Shown: one piece after another, positions 9,155 to 18,465 of the stretch
Layout: each line of letters begins with the position of its first letter
How positions within the stretch are numbered: the stretch's first letter is position 1
Assembly (NCBI RefSeq): GCF_003350345.1
Contig: NZ_QNVJ01000054.1
Span: 1-64,000, forward strand
Source of the DNA: Alkalilacustris brevis
Lineage (GTDB): Bacteria; Pseudomonadota; Alphaproteobacteria; Rhodobacterales; Rhodobacteraceae
Direction of reading: 5' to 3'
DNA length: 64,000 nucleotides
The notes under the pieces: generated by a model
What the model was told of the DNA's origin: nothing
The model's input: only the letters and a program-made list of their open reading frames with translations
Database searches by the model: none
Translations under genes and position numbers: made by a program

Positions 9155-10134
9155 TCGGCCAGATCCGCCAGAATGTCGCGCAGCGGATGCCCGGGCAGGG
9201 CCTCGATGGCATTGCGGGCGCGCCGCGCCCAGGCCACCGCGTCCTTGCGGGTGTCCTCCAGCGCGTCATGGCGGTTGAGCAGGTCGATCGCGTGCTCGAG
9301 ATCACCCTCGCGCTGCTCGCCCTTTTCGATGACGCGCGCCCAGAAGGCGCGTTCTTCGGCATCGGCGCGGGCGACAGCCTTGATGACCGGCAAGGTCAGC
9401 TTGCGTTCGCGGAAGTCATCGCCGACATTCTTTCCCAGCGCTTCGCCGGCGCCGCTGTAATCGAGGTAATCATCGACGATCTGGAAGCTTACCCCCAGCG
9501 CATCGCCATACTCGGCCAGCGCGGCGCAATGGGTATCGGGCGCGCCGGCGACTACGCCGCCGACCTCGCAAGCGGCCGAAAACAGCGCCGCGGTCTTTCC
9601 GCGGATGACACGCAGGTAGATATCCTCGTCGGTGCGCAGATCCTGCGCGGCGGTCAGTTGCAGCACTTCGCCCTCGGCGATTCGCGCGGCGGCGTCCGAG
9701 AGGATATCGAGCACCCGCATGGAGCCGGTGCCAACCATCAGCTGGAACGAGCGCGCGAACAGGTAATCGCCCACCAACACCGAAGATTTGTTGTCCCACA
9801 GCCGGTTGGCCGTGGGTCGCCCGCGCCGCCGGGCGCTTTCATCGACCACATCGTCATGCAGGAGCGTGGCGGTATGGATGAACTCGACAGTCGCCGCGAG
9901 CGCGATGTGGTGCGGCCCGTCATGCCCGCACATCCGCGCGGCCGCGAGGGTCATCAGCGGCCGCAGTCGTTTGCCGCCCGCACCGACGAGATGCGTTGAA
10001 ATCTCCGCGATGCGCGGCGCGTGCTCCGAGGCCATGCGCGCGCGGATCAGCGCGTCCACGGCATCCATGTCGCAGGAAAGCCACCTGCGAAGCGCCTTCG
10101 GCGGGGACTGGTCTGTGGTATCGATCCCCATCAC
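9130..10134 (-). CDS. ispB: Long-chain polyprenyl diphosphate synthase (octaprenyl/decaprenyl type)
   Basis: This 334-residue protein is a trans-polyprenyl diphosphate synthase that extends farnesyl diphosphate with isopentenyl units to make the ubiquinone side chain. Both aspartate-rich motifs are present: [20 protein letters not shown] at about residues 91-110 and [12 protein letters not shown] at about 217-228. Small residues before the first motif and overall length agree with the octaprenyl/decaprenyl group rather than IspA. Chain length cannot be settled by eye. The gene converges with ispE, another isoprenoid gene, and ubiA lies elsewhere in the window. Confidence 0.92.
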   Translation of the reverse strand: MMGIDTTDQSPPKALRRWLSCDMDAVDALIRARMASEHAPRIAEISTHLVGAGGKRLRPLMTLAAARMCGHDGPHHIALAATVEFIHTATLLHDDVVDESARRRGRPTANRLWDNKSSVLVGDYLFARSFQLMVGTGSMRVLDILSDAAARIAEGEVLQLTAAQDLRTDEDIYLRVIRGKTAALFSAACEVGGVVAGAPDTHCAALAEYGDALGVSFQIVDDYLDYSGAGEALGKNVGDDFRERKLTLPVIKAVARADAEERAFWARVIEKGEQREGDLEHAIDLLNRHDALEDTRKDAVAWARRARNAIEALPGHPLRDILADLADYVVVRVS

Positions 10135-10186
10135 ACCGCTGTCACCTGTCTCGACAAAACCTGTCGTCTACTTTTTACTGCGGGCC

Positions 10187-10402
10187 ATGAAGGAGCTTCT
10201 TCGAACCACCGATCCAACGCTGATACCCTTCGCCACGGCCCTCCTTGATGGTGAGGGTATAGAGACATTCGCCATGGACGTCCATATGAGCACACTCGAA
10301 GGATCAATCGGCATTTTACCGCAGCGCCTGATGGTGCGCCGCGAGGATCATTTCAGGGCCAGGGCGATCCTGCGCGATAACAACATCGGTCTCGATGGCT
10401 GA
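10187..10402 (+). CDS. DUF2007-type putative signal-transducing small protein
   Basis: A 71-residue protein starting MKELLRTTDPTLIPFATALL. Its pattern (position in sequence, then DGEGI, and a C-terminal VRREDHFRARAIL) matches the DUF2007 family, whose role is unknown. The stop codon overlaps the start of the next gene by 8 bases, and small DUF2007 proteins next to this type of methyltransferase are a pattern I recall from Rhodobacteraceae. It is divergent from the polyprenyl synthase gene, with 52 bases between starts; that interval contains a short CGACA/TGTCG inverted repeat (10152-10166). Confidence 0.8.
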   Translation: MKELLRTTDPTLIPFATALLDGEGIETFAMDVHMSTLEGSIGILPQRLMVRREDHFRARAILRDNNIGLDG

Positions 10403-11168
10403 GGCAGAGGGCTTCGCGCCCGAGGCGCTGACCGAGGATTTCTTTCTCGGGGGCAGGGTTTCGGCTCTGCAACCGCGCGATGGGTATCGTGCCGCGACCG
10501 ACCCGGTGCTGATGGCAGCCGCCGTTCCCGCACGCGCGGGCGAAAGCGTGTTGGAACTGGGCTGCGGCGCGGGGGTCGCGAGCCTGTGCCTTGCAGCACG
10601 GGTGCCGGGGGTGCGGCTTGCCGGGGTCGAGCTGCAACCGGCTTATGCGGAACTGGCGCGCCGCAACGCCGCGCGTAACGAAACCGGGCTAGAGGTATTC
10701 GAGGCCGACATATCCGCGCTGCCCGTAGACCTCAGGGCGCGCAGTTTCGATCACGTGATGTTCAACCCGCCCTGGTATTCGCCGGACGCACCGCGCGCGC
10801 GCGATGGCGGGCGGGCCATCGCCCTGCAAGAGGCGACACCGCTTGCGGCCTGGGTCGAGGTGGCGCTGCGCCGTTTGCGCCCGGGCGGGTACCTGACGGT
10901 GATCCAGCTTGCGCACCGGCTGCCTGCCCTGCTCGCGCCGCTCTCGGGCCGTGCAGGCATCACTGTCCTCCCGCTATTGCCCAGGCAGGGGCGGCCGGCC
11001 AAGCGCATTGTCTTGCAGGCGCGCAAGGGCGGGCGTTCGGCGTTCAGGCTGCTTGCGCCGCTGGTCATCCATGCGGCGCCCAGACACACCCGGGACGGCG
11101 AGGACCTGACAGGGGAAACTGCCGCGATCCTGCGCGACGGGAAAGCCCTTTTGCTGAGGGACGATTGA
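10395..11168 (+). CDS. TrmN6-like tRNA1(Val) adenine-N6 methyltransferase
   Basis: This 257-residue protein is an S-adenosylmethionine-dependent methyltransferase of the YfiC/TrmN6 type. It has the SAM-binding LELGCGAGVASLCL motif (about residues 53-66) and the NPPW catalytic motif (FNPPWYSP, about 124-131) characteristic of N6-adenine methyltransferases. An N-terminal segment (GGRVSALQPRDGYRAATDPVLMAA) matches the tRNA/RNA-modifying subgroup rather than DNA methyltransferases. It overlaps the DUF2007 gene by 8 bases and is probably co-translated. The exact target base is inferred from the family. Confidence 0.85.
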   Translation: MAEAEGFAPEALTEDFFLGGRVSALQPRDGYRAATDPVLMAAAVPARAGESVLELGCGAGVASLCLAARVPGVRLAGVELQPAYAELARRNAARNETGLEVFEADISALPVDLRARSFDHVMFNPPWYSPDAPRARDGGRAIALQEATPLAAWVEVALRRLRPGGYLTVIQLAHRLPALLAPLSGRAGITVLPLLPRQGRPAKRIVLQARKGGRSAFRLLAPLVIHAAPRHTRDGEDLTGETAAILRDGKALLLRDD

Positions 11169-11286
11169 GGCTTTGGCAACATCTTGCCTGCGACAATGAA
11201 TCCAGTGCCAGGATGATTGTCCCGCGTGACAGGAATCACCATCTGTGGTGCAATGAGGTTGTTTCACCCAGGAGAGGAGACCGACC

Positions 11287-11454
11287 ATGACCATGAGTTC
11301 GCACCTGCAGGAACTCCGCCGCAAGCACAGCGCCCTCGCGGAAAAGGTCGAGGCGGCTCAGCGCAGCCCCAGCGCTGACGAACTCGCTATAGGCGAGATG
11401 AAAAAGCAGAAGCTGCGACTCAAGGAAGAGATCGAGCGCCTCTCGCAAAACTGA
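11287..11454 (+). CDS. YdcH/DUF465 family small protein
   Basis: A 55-residue helical protein (starting MTMSSHLQELRRKHSALAEK) of the DUF465/YdcH family, which is common in alphaproteobacteria and has no established function. It is nearly all alpha helix with heptad-like spacing of Leu, suggesting a short coiled coil. A strong AGGAGAGGAG ribosome site stands just upstream. The gene is preceded by a 118-base interval holding a small CACCA/TGGTG hairpin (11237-11250). It faces phaB across a bidirectional terminator. Confidence 0.85.
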   Translation: MTMSSHLQELRRKHSALAEKVEAAQRSPSADELAIGEMKKQKLRLKEEIERLSQN

Positions 11455-11468
11455 CGAATTTCATTATC

Positions 11469-11504
11469 GGCGCGCTGCCCGGCCCGCAGGTCAGGCAACG
11501 CGCC
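11469..11504. terminator. Bidirectional terminator between ydcH-like gene and phaB
   Basis: GGCGCGCTGCC (11469-11479) and GGCAACGCGCC (11494-11504) pair over 11 bases with one mismatch and a 14-base loop. The flanks are A/T-richer than the surroundings (TTCATTATC on the left). It lies between the convergent stops at 11454 and 11513, so it probably ends both transcripts. Confidence 0.6.
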
Positions 11505-11512
11505 CTTAAGCC

Positions 11513-12235
11513 TCAGGCGAGGTACTGGCCACCATTGGCCGAAAGTGTCGCGCCGGTGATGAAGCCTGCATCATCCGATGCCAGGAACACCACGCAACGG
11601 GCGATTTCTGCAGGCTCGCCCAGGCGGCCAACGGGGATCTGACCGATGATCGCCTCGCGCACCTTTTCGGGCACCGCCATGACCATATCGGTTGCGATGT
11701 AACCGGGGCAGACCGCGTTGACGGTGATACCCGCGCGGGCGCCTTCCTGTGCAAGGGTTTTCGTCAGCCCAAGATCCCCTGCTTTCGAGGCGGCGTAGTT
11801 GGCCTGGCCGAACTGGCCCTTCTGCCCGTTGATCGAGCTGATGTTGACCACCCGGCCGAATTTGCGCTCGCGCATACCGGGCCAGATCGGGTGGGTCATG
11901 TTGAAGATGCCGGTGAGGTTGGTGTCGATCACCGCGTTCCATTGTTCCCGTGTCATCTTGTGAAACGGTGCGTCGCGGGTGATGCCGGCATTGTTGACCA
12001 GAACGTCTACCGGGCCGAGATCGGCCTCGACGCGGGCAACTCCTTCGGCGCAGGCATCGTAATCGGCAACCGACCATTTGTAGGCGGGAATGCCGGTTTC
12101 ATCCGAAAACGCCTTGGCGGCCTCGTCGTTGCCTGCGTAATTGGCCGCAACCTTGTAACCCGCGGTCTTGAGGGCCTTGGAAATCTCGGCCCCGATCCCG
12201 CGTGATCCGCCAGTAACGAGTGCGACTCTTGCCAT
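11513..12235 (-). CDS. phaB: Acetoacetyl-CoA reductase (polyhydroxybutyrate synthesis)
   Basis: PhaB reduces acetoacetyl-CoA to (R)-3-hydroxybutyryl-CoA with NADPH for polyhydroxybutyrate. The 240-residue protein is a short-chain dehydrogenase: the TGGSRGIG cofactor loop is near the N terminus, NNAGI follows, and the catalytic Ser-Tyr-Lys set is visible as NISSINGQKGQFGQANYAASKAG. The QFGQ.NYAA and CPGYIATDMVMAVPEKV segments are typical of PhaB rather than FabG. The ATG at 12235 is preceded by GGAGG. It lies 99 bases downstream of phaA on the same strand, forming the usual phaA-phaB pair. Confidence 0.94.
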   Translation of the reverse strand: MARVALVTGGSRGIGAEISKALKTAGYKVAANYAGNDEAAKAFSDETGIPAYKWSVADYDACAEGVARVEADLGPVDVLVNNAGITRDAPFHKMTREQWNAVIDTNLTGIFNMTHPIWPGMRERKFGRVVNISSINGQKGQFGQANYAASKAGDLGLTKTLAQEGARAGITVNAVCPGYIATDMVMAVPEKVREAIIGQIPVGRLGEPAEIARCVVFLASDDAGFITGATLSANGGQYLA

Positions 12236-12334
12236 GATTCCTCCGATGGATTTGGTGTGCTTGTAATCTTGGCTACCGAAAAGACGAACCGCGCGCAAGA
12301 ATATTGCGCGCGGGTATCAATTTTGTCGTGATCT

Positions 12335-13507
12335 TTACCGCTCCAGGCACATGGCGACGCCCATGCCGCCCCCGATGCACAGCGTGGCGAGGCCCTTCTT
12401 GGCGCCGCGGCGCTGCATCTCGAACAGCAGCGTGTTGAGTACCCGGCAGCCGCTTGCGCCGATCGGGTGGCCGATGGCGATGGCGCCACCATTGACGTTC
12501 ACGATCTCGGGGTTCCAGCCCATGTCCTTGTTCACCGCACAAGCCTGCGCGGCGAAGGCTTCGTTGGCCTCGACAAGGTCAAGATCGCCAACCTTCCAGC
12601 CCGCCTTTTCCAGTGCCTTGCGGCTGGCGTTCACTGGTCCGACCCCCATGATCGCAGGGTCCAGGCCCGCCGTGGCGTAGGAGGCGATCCGTGCCAGCGG
12701 GGTGAGGCCGCGTTTCTCGGCCTCTTCGGCGCTCATCAGAAGCACGGCGGCGGCGCCGTCATTGATGCCGCTGGCGTTGGCCGCAGTGACGGTTCCATCC
12801 TTGGTGAAGGCAGGGCGCAGCTTTTGCATCGTTTCGATCGTGGCGCCGTGGCGGATGTATTCATCCTGGTCCACCACCGTTTCGCCCTTGCGGGTCTTGA
12901 CGGTGAAAGGCGCGATCTCGTCAGCGAACTTGCCGGCCTTTTGCGCGGCCTCGGCCTTGTTCTGGCTGTCCAGGGCGAACGCGTCCTGCTGTTCGCGGCT
13001 GATCTGCCATTTCTCGGCGACGTTCTCGGCGGTCTGGCCCATGTGATAGCCATTGAAGGCGTCCCACAGACCGTCGCGGATCATGCTGTCGATGAACTTC
13101 ACATCGCCCATCTTGTGACCGGCGCGCAGATGCGCGACGTGGTTGCTGAGGCTCATGTTTTCCTGCCCGCCGGCAGCGACGACCGCGGCATCGCCCAGCT
13201 GGATGTGCTGCGCGCCCAGCGCCACGGCCCGCAGGCCCGAGCCGCAGACCTGGTTGATGCCCCAGGCCGCCGATTCGACAGGCAGACCGGCGTTGACATG
13301 CGCCTGGCGCGCTGGGTTCATGCCCTGCCCAGCGGTGAGCACCTGGCCCAGGATGGTTTCCGATACCTCGCCCTTGTCGATCCCGGCGCGGGCGACCACC
13401 GCCTCGAGCACCGCCGCGCCAAGATCATGCGCCGGCGTGTTGGCAAAACTGCCATTGAAGCTGCCGACGGCCGTGCGGGCTGCCGAAACGATAACCACAT
13501 TTGTCAT
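12335..13507 (-). CDS. phaA: Acetyl-CoA C-acetyltransferase (beta-ketothiolase)
   Basis: PhaA condenses two acetyl-CoA to acetoacetyl-CoA, the first step to polyhydroxybutyrate. The 390-residue protein has the nucleophilic Cys in [12 protein letters not shown] (about residue 88), the catalytic His in [10 protein letters not shown] (about 348) and the second Cys in [10 protein letters not shown] (about 378). Length is exactly typical of biosynthetic thiolases. The start follows a GGAGG site. It is followed by phaB; the polymer synthase phaC is not in the window. Confidence 0.95.
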   Translation of the reverse strand: MTNVVIVSAARTAVGSFNGSFANTPAHDLGAAVLEAVVARAGIDKGEVSETILGQVLTAGQGMNPARQAHVNAGLPVESAAWGINQVCGSGLRAVALGAQHIQLGDAAVVAAGGQENMSLSNHVAHLRAGHKMGDVKFIDSMIRDGLWDAFNGYHMGQTAENVAEKWQISREQQDAFALDSQNKAEAAQKAGKFADEIAPFTVKTRKGETVVDQDEYIRHGATIETMQKLRPAFTKDGTVTAANASGINDGAAAVLLMSAEEAEKRGLTPLARIASYATAGLDPAIMGVGPVNASRKALEKAGWKVGDLDLVEANEAFAAQACAVNKDMGWNPEIVNVNGGAIAIGHPIGASGCRVLNTLLFEMQRRGAKKGLATLCIGGGMGVAMCLER

Positions 13508-13573
13508 GCCAGATCCTCCACCTTGCCAGTTGCGTATGCGGCAGCGCAGAAATCGCTGCCTCCGCTCCTGACT

Positions 13574-13602
13574 GGTCTAAGTGGTTTTGGACCGTTTTTC
13601 AA
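13574..13602 (-). promoter_or_regulatory. Possible phaA promoter
   Basis: On the minus strand TTGAAA (13597-13602) is followed by a 17-base spacer and TAGACC (13574-13579), roughly 65 bases before the phaA start. The -35 is good and the -10 is poor, so this is a weak prediction from spacing and position only. Confidence 0.3.
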
Positions 13603-13633
13603 CGAAACACTTGGCAGGGCTGCAGTGCAGCAT

Positions 13634-14512
13634 TCACCACTTGAGCGCGCCGGTCGCCGACTGGAATGCCATGGCCGGGGGGTGTGTGACCGGCGCACCG
13701 AAATGATACCCCTGAAGGCAGGCAAAGCCCATCTGCGCCAGGCGGCCGGCGTCGGCTGCGTTCTCGACCGATTCGGCGATGGCGAGCATCTCGAACTGAC
13801 GCGCCACGGCCAGCAGGGCGCCGGTCAGCACCTGGTTGTCCGCATCACTGCTGATGCCGCGGATGAACTGCCCGTCCACCTTGGCAATATCGAAATAGAA
13901 ATCGCGCAGAAGCCGTAGTGAGACCGCCCCGGCCCCGAAATCATCGATCACGAAGCTGACCCCACGGGGTTGCAGCTTGCGCATGAAGCCGGCCAGAAGC
14001 TCGGGCATCTGCATTGCGGAAGGTTCGGAAATCTCGAGCACGAGCCTTTCGCCCAGGCCCTGGTCGGCCAGAAGCCCGCGGCGCAGGGTGTCGACCCAGC
14101 GCGCATAGCCGACGGAGCGCGCCGACATGTTGATCGAAAGCCGCAGCTGCGGATGTTGTTTCAGCAGCCGCAGCCCTTCGCGCAGGGCCAGACAGTCCAG
14201 GATGCGACCCAGTTCGTGCTGTTCGACGGCGCCCATGAAGTCGCGCGCGGGGATGATCCGGCCGTGCGGATCAAGCACCCGCAAAAGCCCCTCGTGAAAC
14301 ACCACCTCATGGGGGCGTTCGGCGCGCACCACCGGCTGAAAGGCCAGCAGCACACGCCCCTTTTGCACCGCGTGACGCACCAGAGCGAGAACCTCGCGAT
14401 CCCGCGCCGAAATGGCGGCGTCCAGCGGGCTTTCGGCACCCGACAATGCGGCAGGGTCAAGCCCCGCCGACAGGGCATGCCGCATCGTGTCGCTGATGGT
14501 GCTGGCCGGCAT
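13634..14512 (-). CDS. EAL-domain protein (probable cyclic-di-GMP phosphodiesterase)
   Basis: This 292-residue protein consists of an N-terminal segment of about 50 residues and one EAL domain, without a GGDEF partner. The signature EAL is EGL here ([10 protein letters not shown]), but other metal and catalytic residues are visible: INMSARS, LEISE, the DDFGAG loop, KVDGQF, ESVEN and LQGYHFG. The residues usually needed for c-di-GMP hydrolysis therefore seem to be kept, and activity is plausible but not certain. The start at 14512 is preceded by AGGAGG; an upstream ATG at 14536 lacks this. Its stop lies 126 bases from the phaA start. Confidence 0.85.
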   Translation of the reverse strand: MPASTISDTMRHALSAGLDPAALSGAESPLDAAISARDREVLALVRHAVQKGRVLLAFQPVVRAERPHEVVFHEGLLRVLDPHGRIIPARDFMGAVEQHELGRILDCLALREGLRLLKQHPQLRLSINMSARSVGYARWVDTLRRGLLADQGLGERLVLEISEPSAMQMPELLAGFMRKLQPRGVSFVIDDFGAGAVSLRLLRDFYFDIAKVDGQFIRGISSDADNQVLTGALLAVARQFEMLAIAESVENAADAGRLAQMGFACLQGYHFGAPVTHPPAMAFQSATGALKW

Positions 14513-14590
14513 TTCACCCTCCTGCGGCGTGGTCACTTTCCGTGATAGCGCCGCAGCTGTTAACAGCCGGTCAATGCGTGGATTGCGCGC

Positions 14591-15175
14591 TCAGCCGCCG
14601 TCGATCAGCGCCGTCAGGATCGCGATGGCCGAGTCGCTGTCCCATTCCGCGTCGCCGGTCAGGCGCGCGATCTCCTGGCCATCGGGGGCGATGATCACGG
14701 TCACCGGCAGCCCCAGCACGGCCATGCCCCTTGAAAGCGCCTGTGTCGGGTCGCGCAGGATCGGCAGGTGCTGCAGATCGGTCTCGGCGAAGAAACGTTC
14801 GATCGCGGGGACAGGGTTGCGGCCCGTGGCCACGGGCACCACGGCGAAGCGCTCGCTGCCAAGCGCCTGTTCCAGCCGGTCGAGCGAGGGCATCTCGTGG
14901 CGACACGGCGCGCACCAGGTAGCCCAGAAATTCAGCAGCACCCATTGGCCGTGCCAGTCGCTCAGGCGGTGCTCGCCGTCATTCGCATCGGTCACGACCA
15001 CGTCGGGCACTTCGCGCGGCGCGGAATGGAAGGCAAGCTTGCGCATGTCGCCTTCGCGCAGCGCCTCGACGGCGCTGAAATCACCGGCAGCGGCCGTGTT
15101 TGCAGTAACCGCGAGGGCCAAGTATAGGACAGCGAGGCACAGGCGGCGACGGGCTGCGGCGAAAGGTGAAGACAT
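14591..15175 (-). CDS. TlpA-like periplasmic thiol-disulfide oxidoreductase
   Basis: A 194-residue exported thioredoxin-fold protein. After an N-terminal signal peptide or anchor (Arg-rich start, hydrophobic stretch to about residue 30), the active site [15 protein letters not shown] carries the redox CxxC. The family (TlpA/ResA) reduces disulfides in periplasmic proteins such as cytochrome c precursors. The chosen ATG is at 15175; that start codon shares the CATG at 15173-15176 with the argH start on the opposite strand, so the two genes are divergent with overlapping start codons. Confidence 0.88.
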   Translation of the reverse strand: MSSPFAAARRRLCLAVLYLALAVTANTAAAGDFSAVEALREGDMRKLAFHSAPREVPDVVVTDANDGEHRLSDWHGQWVLLNFWATWCAPCRHEMPSLDRLEQALGSERFAVVPVATGRNPVPAIERFFAETDLQHLPILRDPTQALSRGMAVLGLPVTVIIAPDGQEIARLTGDAEWDSDSAIAILTALIDGG

Positions 15176-16565
15176 GACCGGGACGACCTCCAACACGATG
15201 TGGGGCGGGCGATTTGCCGAGGGGCCGGACGCGATCATGGAGGCGATCAATGCCTCGATCGGGTTCGACAAACGGCTTTACGCCCAGGACATTCAGGGCT
15301 CACTTGCCCATGCCGAGATGCTGGCGGCAACGGGCATCATATCGGATAGCGACTCGCGCGCGATCCGTGAAGGGCTTGTCACGGTGTTGTCAGAACTCGA
15401 TGCCGGGAACTTCACTTTCTCGACGGCGCTCGAGGACATTCACATGAATGTCGAGGCCCGCCTCAAGGAGGTCGTGGGCGAGCCCGCGGGCCGGCTGCAC
15501 ACGGCGCGGTCACGCAATGACCAGGTGGCCACGGATTTCCGGCTTTGGGTGCGCGATCAGGCCGACGCGGCGATTGCCGGGCTTGAGGCCTTGCAGCGCG
15601 CGCTGCTGGCGCAGGCCGAGGCCGGGGCCGACTGGGTGATGCCGGGCTTCACCCATCTGCAGACCGCGCAGCCGGTGACCTGGGGCCATCACATGATGGC
15701 CTATGTCGAGATGTTCGGCCGCGATGTGGGCCGGTTTCGCGATGCGCGGGCGCGGTTGAACGAATCGCCCCTGGGGGCTGCGGCGCTGGCGGGCACGTCC
15801 TTTCCGATCGACCGCGAGATGACCGCCCGCGCGCTGGGCTTCGACGCGCCTTGCGCCAATTCGCTCGATGCCGTCAGCGACCGCGATTTCGCGCTGGAGT
15901 TCCTGGCCGCGGCCTCGATCACGGCAGTGCATCTGAGCCGGCTGTCCGAGGAACTGGTGATCTGGTCTTCGGCGCAGTTTCGTTTTGTCACCATGTCGGA
16001 CCGGTTCTCGACCGGTTCGTCGATCATGCCGCAAAAGAAGAACCCCGACGCCGCCGAATTGCTGCGCGCCAAGATCGGCCGCATCCTGGGCGCGATGGTG
16101 GCGCTGTTCACGGTGATGAAGGGGCTGCCGCTGGCCTATTCAAAGGACATGCAGGAAGACAAGGAACAGGTCTTTGACGCCGCCGACACGCTGATGCTGG
16201 GGCTGGCGGCGATGGAAGGCATGATCAGCGACCTGAGCGCCAATCGTGATGCGCTCGAGGCGGCGGCCAGCGCGGGGTTTTCCACCGCCACGGACCTGGC
16301 CGACTGGCTTGTGCGCGCGCTGGGCCTACCTTTCCGCGAGGCGCACCATGTGACCGGAGCGCTTGTCAAACGCGCCGAAGAGCGCAAGGTGGATCTGCCC
16401 GAGTTGACGCTTGCCGAGATGCAGGCCGTGCATCCGGGCATCACGCAGGAGGTGTTCGACGTGCTTGGGGTGCATAATTCGGTGTCGAGCCGCACCAGCT
16501 ATGGCGGAACCGCGCCAGCGCAGGTGCGCGCCCAGATCGCGCGCTGGAAGGAGCGGCTGGGATGA
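15174..16565 (+). CDS. argH: Argininosuccinate lyase
   Basis: ArgH splits argininosuccinate into arginine and fumarate in arginine synthesis. The 463-residue protein has the superfamily signature [12 protein letters not shown] at about residues 282-293, the N-terminal [20 protein letters not shown] stretch, and [13 protein letters not shown] near residue 110. Length matches the family. The start is within two bases of the divergent tlpA-like start. A small lipoprotein gene follows in an ATGA overlap, and lysA lies further downstream, so this may be an amino acid synthesis transcript. Confidence 0.96.
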   Translation: MTGTTSNTMWGGRFAEGPDAIMEAINASIGFDKRLYAQDIQGSLAHAEMLAATGIISDSDSRAIREGLVTVLSELDAGNFTFSTALEDIHMNVEARLKEVVGEPAGRLHTARSRNDQVATDFRLWVRDQADAAIAGLEALQRALLAQAEAGADWVMPGFTHLQTAQPVTWGHHMMAYVEMFGRDVGRFRDARARLNESPLGAAALAGTSFPIDREMTARALGFDAPCANSLDAVSDRDFALEFLAAASITAVHLSRLSEELVIWSSAQFRFVTMSDRFSTGSSIMPQKKNPDAAELLRAKIGRILGAMVALFTVMKGLPLAYSKDMQEDKEQVFDAADTLMLGLAAMEGMISDLSANRDALEAAASAGFSTATDLADWLVRALGLPFREAHHVTGALVKRAEERKVDLPELTLAEMQAVHPGITQEVFDVLGVHNSVSSRTSYGGTAPAQVRAQIARWKERLG

Positions 16566-16708
16566 GCCGCGCCTGGCTCGTTCTGGCGGTGGCGGCGCTG
16601 CTGGCGGCCTGTGGCGTGGATGGCCCGCCACAGGCCCTGGCGCCCGAGGAGCGTCCGGGCGTCACCGTCGGCGGCGACCTGCGGCTTGGCGTGGGCGGGA
16701 GGATTTAG
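16562..16708 (+). CDS. Small lipoprotein (48 residues)
   Basis: A short gene whose ATG overlaps the argH stop. The protein starts [18 protein letters not shown], a lipoprotein signal peptide with an LAAC lipobox; the mature part (about 31 residues) is Pro/Gly-rich and ends [12 protein letters not shown]. Such argH-linked small lipoproteins sit in the same place in related genomes as far as I recall, with no known function. Expression would depend on argH translation. Confidence 0.75.
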   Translation: MSRAWLVLAVAALLAACGVDGPPQALAPEERPGVTVGGDLRLGVGGRI

Positions 16709-16710
16709 CA

Positions 16711-17028
16711 ATGTCGCCCTTGCGCATGCTTTATCTGGCGCTGGCGATCTGGGGTGCGGTGCATCCGATGTACTGGTTCGTGACCTGGTTTCGCGAAAAC
16801 GGATTCTCGCTGGCGGGGATGCTGGAAGCCTGGCACGTCAACGCGGCCACCACCGGGCTGGTCTGGGATCTGACCGTGGCGGCGGTTGCGCTGACAGTCT
16901 GGGTCATTGCCGAAACCCTGGTGCGCAAGAACTGGATCGCGCTGCTGGCGATACCGGCGACTTTCGGGATCGGGGTTTCCTGCGGTTTGCCGCTTTATCT
17001 GTTCTTGCGCAGCCGCGCGGTGCGGTGA
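16711..17028 (+). CDS. DUF2834-type small membrane protein
   Basis: A 105-residue protein with three predicted membrane segments (about residues 4-20, 45-65 and 75-95). The arrangement (LALAIWGAVHPMYWFVTWF at the start and a C-terminal GLPLYLFLR) fits the DUF2834 family of unknown function. It begins two bases after the stop of the small lipoprotein gene, so it is part of the argH transcript. Confidence 0.75.
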   Translation: MSPLRMLYLALAIWGAVHPMYWFVTWFRENGFSLAGMLEAWHVNAATTGLVWDLTVAAVALTVWVIAETLVRKNWIALLAIPATFGIGVSCGLPLYLFLRSRAVR

Positions 17029-17096
17029 GAAAGGGCGGCGGTGGTGCGCCGGTGTTGCAGTGAGGTGCCGGTTGCACCTGCGGGAGCCTCCGGCGG

Positions 17097-17116
17097 GGAT
17101 ATTTTTGCCAAGAAGA
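17097..17116 (+). repeat. Short intergenic repeat, copy 1
   Basis: GGATATTTTTGCCAAGAAGA at 17097-17116 recurs with one inserted base at 38591-38611. It follows a GC-rich segment (GGAGCCTCCGGCGGG, itself able to form a small hairpin). It lies in the 137-base interval before lysA. Sequences of this kind are, to my recollection, common between genes in Rhodobacteraceae. Confidence 0.55.
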
Positions 17117-17165
17117 TGGGCGCGGGCGCCAGGTTTGGTGCGGGCCCTGGCCAGAGTGGGGACGG

Positions 17166-18431
17166 ATGGATCATTTCATTTATCGTGGTGGCGCGCTTCA
17201 TGCCGAGGATGTGCCGCTGACCGAGATCGCGGCGCAGGTCGGCACGCCGTTCTATTGCTATTCGACCGCCACGCTCGAGCGGCATTTCCGGTTGTTCGAG
17301 GAGGCGCTTTCGCCGCTGCCGCATCTGGTCTGCTACTCGGTGAAATCGAACAGCAATCTTGCGATCCTGAAGACATTGGCGGCGCTGGGCGCGGGCATGG
17401 ATGTGGTTTCGGGCGGGGAATACAGGCGCGCCCGTGCAGCCGGGGTGCCGGGCGAGCGGATCGTTTTTTCCGGGGTTGGCAAGACGCGCGAGGAAATGTG
17501 CCTGGCGTTGGAGGGCGGCATCCGGCAGTTCAACGTGGAAAGCGTGCCCGAGATGCAGGCGCTGTCGCAGGTGGCGCAGGCGATGGGGGTGGTGGCGCCG
17601 ATGACGCTGCGCGTGAATCCCGATGTTGATGCGCGCACCCATGAAAAGATCGCCACCGGCCGGCGCGAGGACAAGTTCGGCGTGCCGATCGAGCGCGCGC
17701 GCGAGATCTATGCCGAGGCCGCGCGCCTGCCGGGGCTGCGCGTTGTCGGCGTGGATGTTCATATTGGCAGCCAGCTGACCGAGCTGGCGCCGTTCGAGGC
17801 CGCGTTTTCCAAGGTCGCCGAACTGACGCGCGCGCTGCGTGCCGACGGCCACACGATCGAACGGCTCGATCTGGGCGGCGGGCTGGGGATACCCTATGCG
17901 GCCTCCAACGAGGTGCCGCCCCTGCCCACCGAATATGGCACGATGATCAAGCGCGTGCTGGGCGATCTGGGCTGCGAGATCGAGATCGAGCCGGGGCGGC
18001 TGATTTCGGGCAATGCCGGGGTGCTGGTGGCGTCGGTCATTTATGTGAAGGAGGGCGAGGGACGGAAGTTTCTCATCCTCGATGCGGCGATGAACGATCT
18101 GGTCCGTCCGGCGATGTACAATGCGTGGCATGATATCGTGCCGATCGCCGAGCCTGCGCCGGGGGCCGTGCGGGATGTTTTCGACGTGGTCGGCCCGGTG
18201 TGCGAAACCGGCGACACATTCGCTCGTGGCCGTCCGCTGGCGCCGCTGGCCGAGGGCGATCTGGTCGCCTTCCGCTCGGCCGGGGCTTACGGGGCGGTGA
18301 TGGCCTCGGAATACAACACGCGGCCGCTGGTGCCCGAGGTTCTGGTCAAGGGCGATCACTTCGCCGTAATCCGGGCACGCCCGACCTTTGACGAAATCCT
18401 TGCGCGCGATACCATCCCACCGTGGGTTTAG
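17166..18431 (+). CDS. lysA: Diaminopimelate decarboxylase
   Basis: LysA decarboxylates meso-diaminopimelate to lysine, using pyridoxal phosphate. The 421-residue protein has the PLP lysine in CYSVKSNSN (about residue 60), HIGSQ (about 200), the glycine loop LDLGGGLGIPY, EPGRLISGNAGVL, and the C-terminal active-site CETGDTFARGRPL. Length is typical. The ATG at 17166 starts a canonical N terminus (MDHFIYRGGALHAEDVPL). It is in the same direction as argH and is followed by the TIGR02302 gene after 34 bases. Confidence 0.96.
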   Translation: MDHFIYRGGALHAEDVPLTEIAAQVGTPFYCYSTATLERHFRLFEEALSPLPHLVCYSVKSNSNLAILKTLAALGAGMDVVSGGEYRRARAAGVPGERIVFSGVGKTREEMCLALEGGIRQFNVESVPEMQALSQVAQAMGVVAPMTLRVNPDVDARTHEKIATGRREDKFGVPIERAREIYAEAARLPGLRVVGVDVHIGSQLTELAPFEAAFSKVAELTRALRADGHTIERLDLGGGLGIPYAASNEVPPLPTEYGTMIKRVLGDLGCEIEIEPGRLISGNAGVLVASVIYVKEGEGRKFLILDAAMNDLVRPAMYNAWHDIVPIAEPAPGAVRDVFDVVGPVCETGDTFARGRPLAPLAEGDLVAFRSAGAYGAVMASEYNTRPLVPEVLVKGDHFAVIRARPTFDEILARDTIPPWV

Positions 18432-18465
18432 GCGCATTCCGCGCCCGATGGCCCGGAACGGGAGC

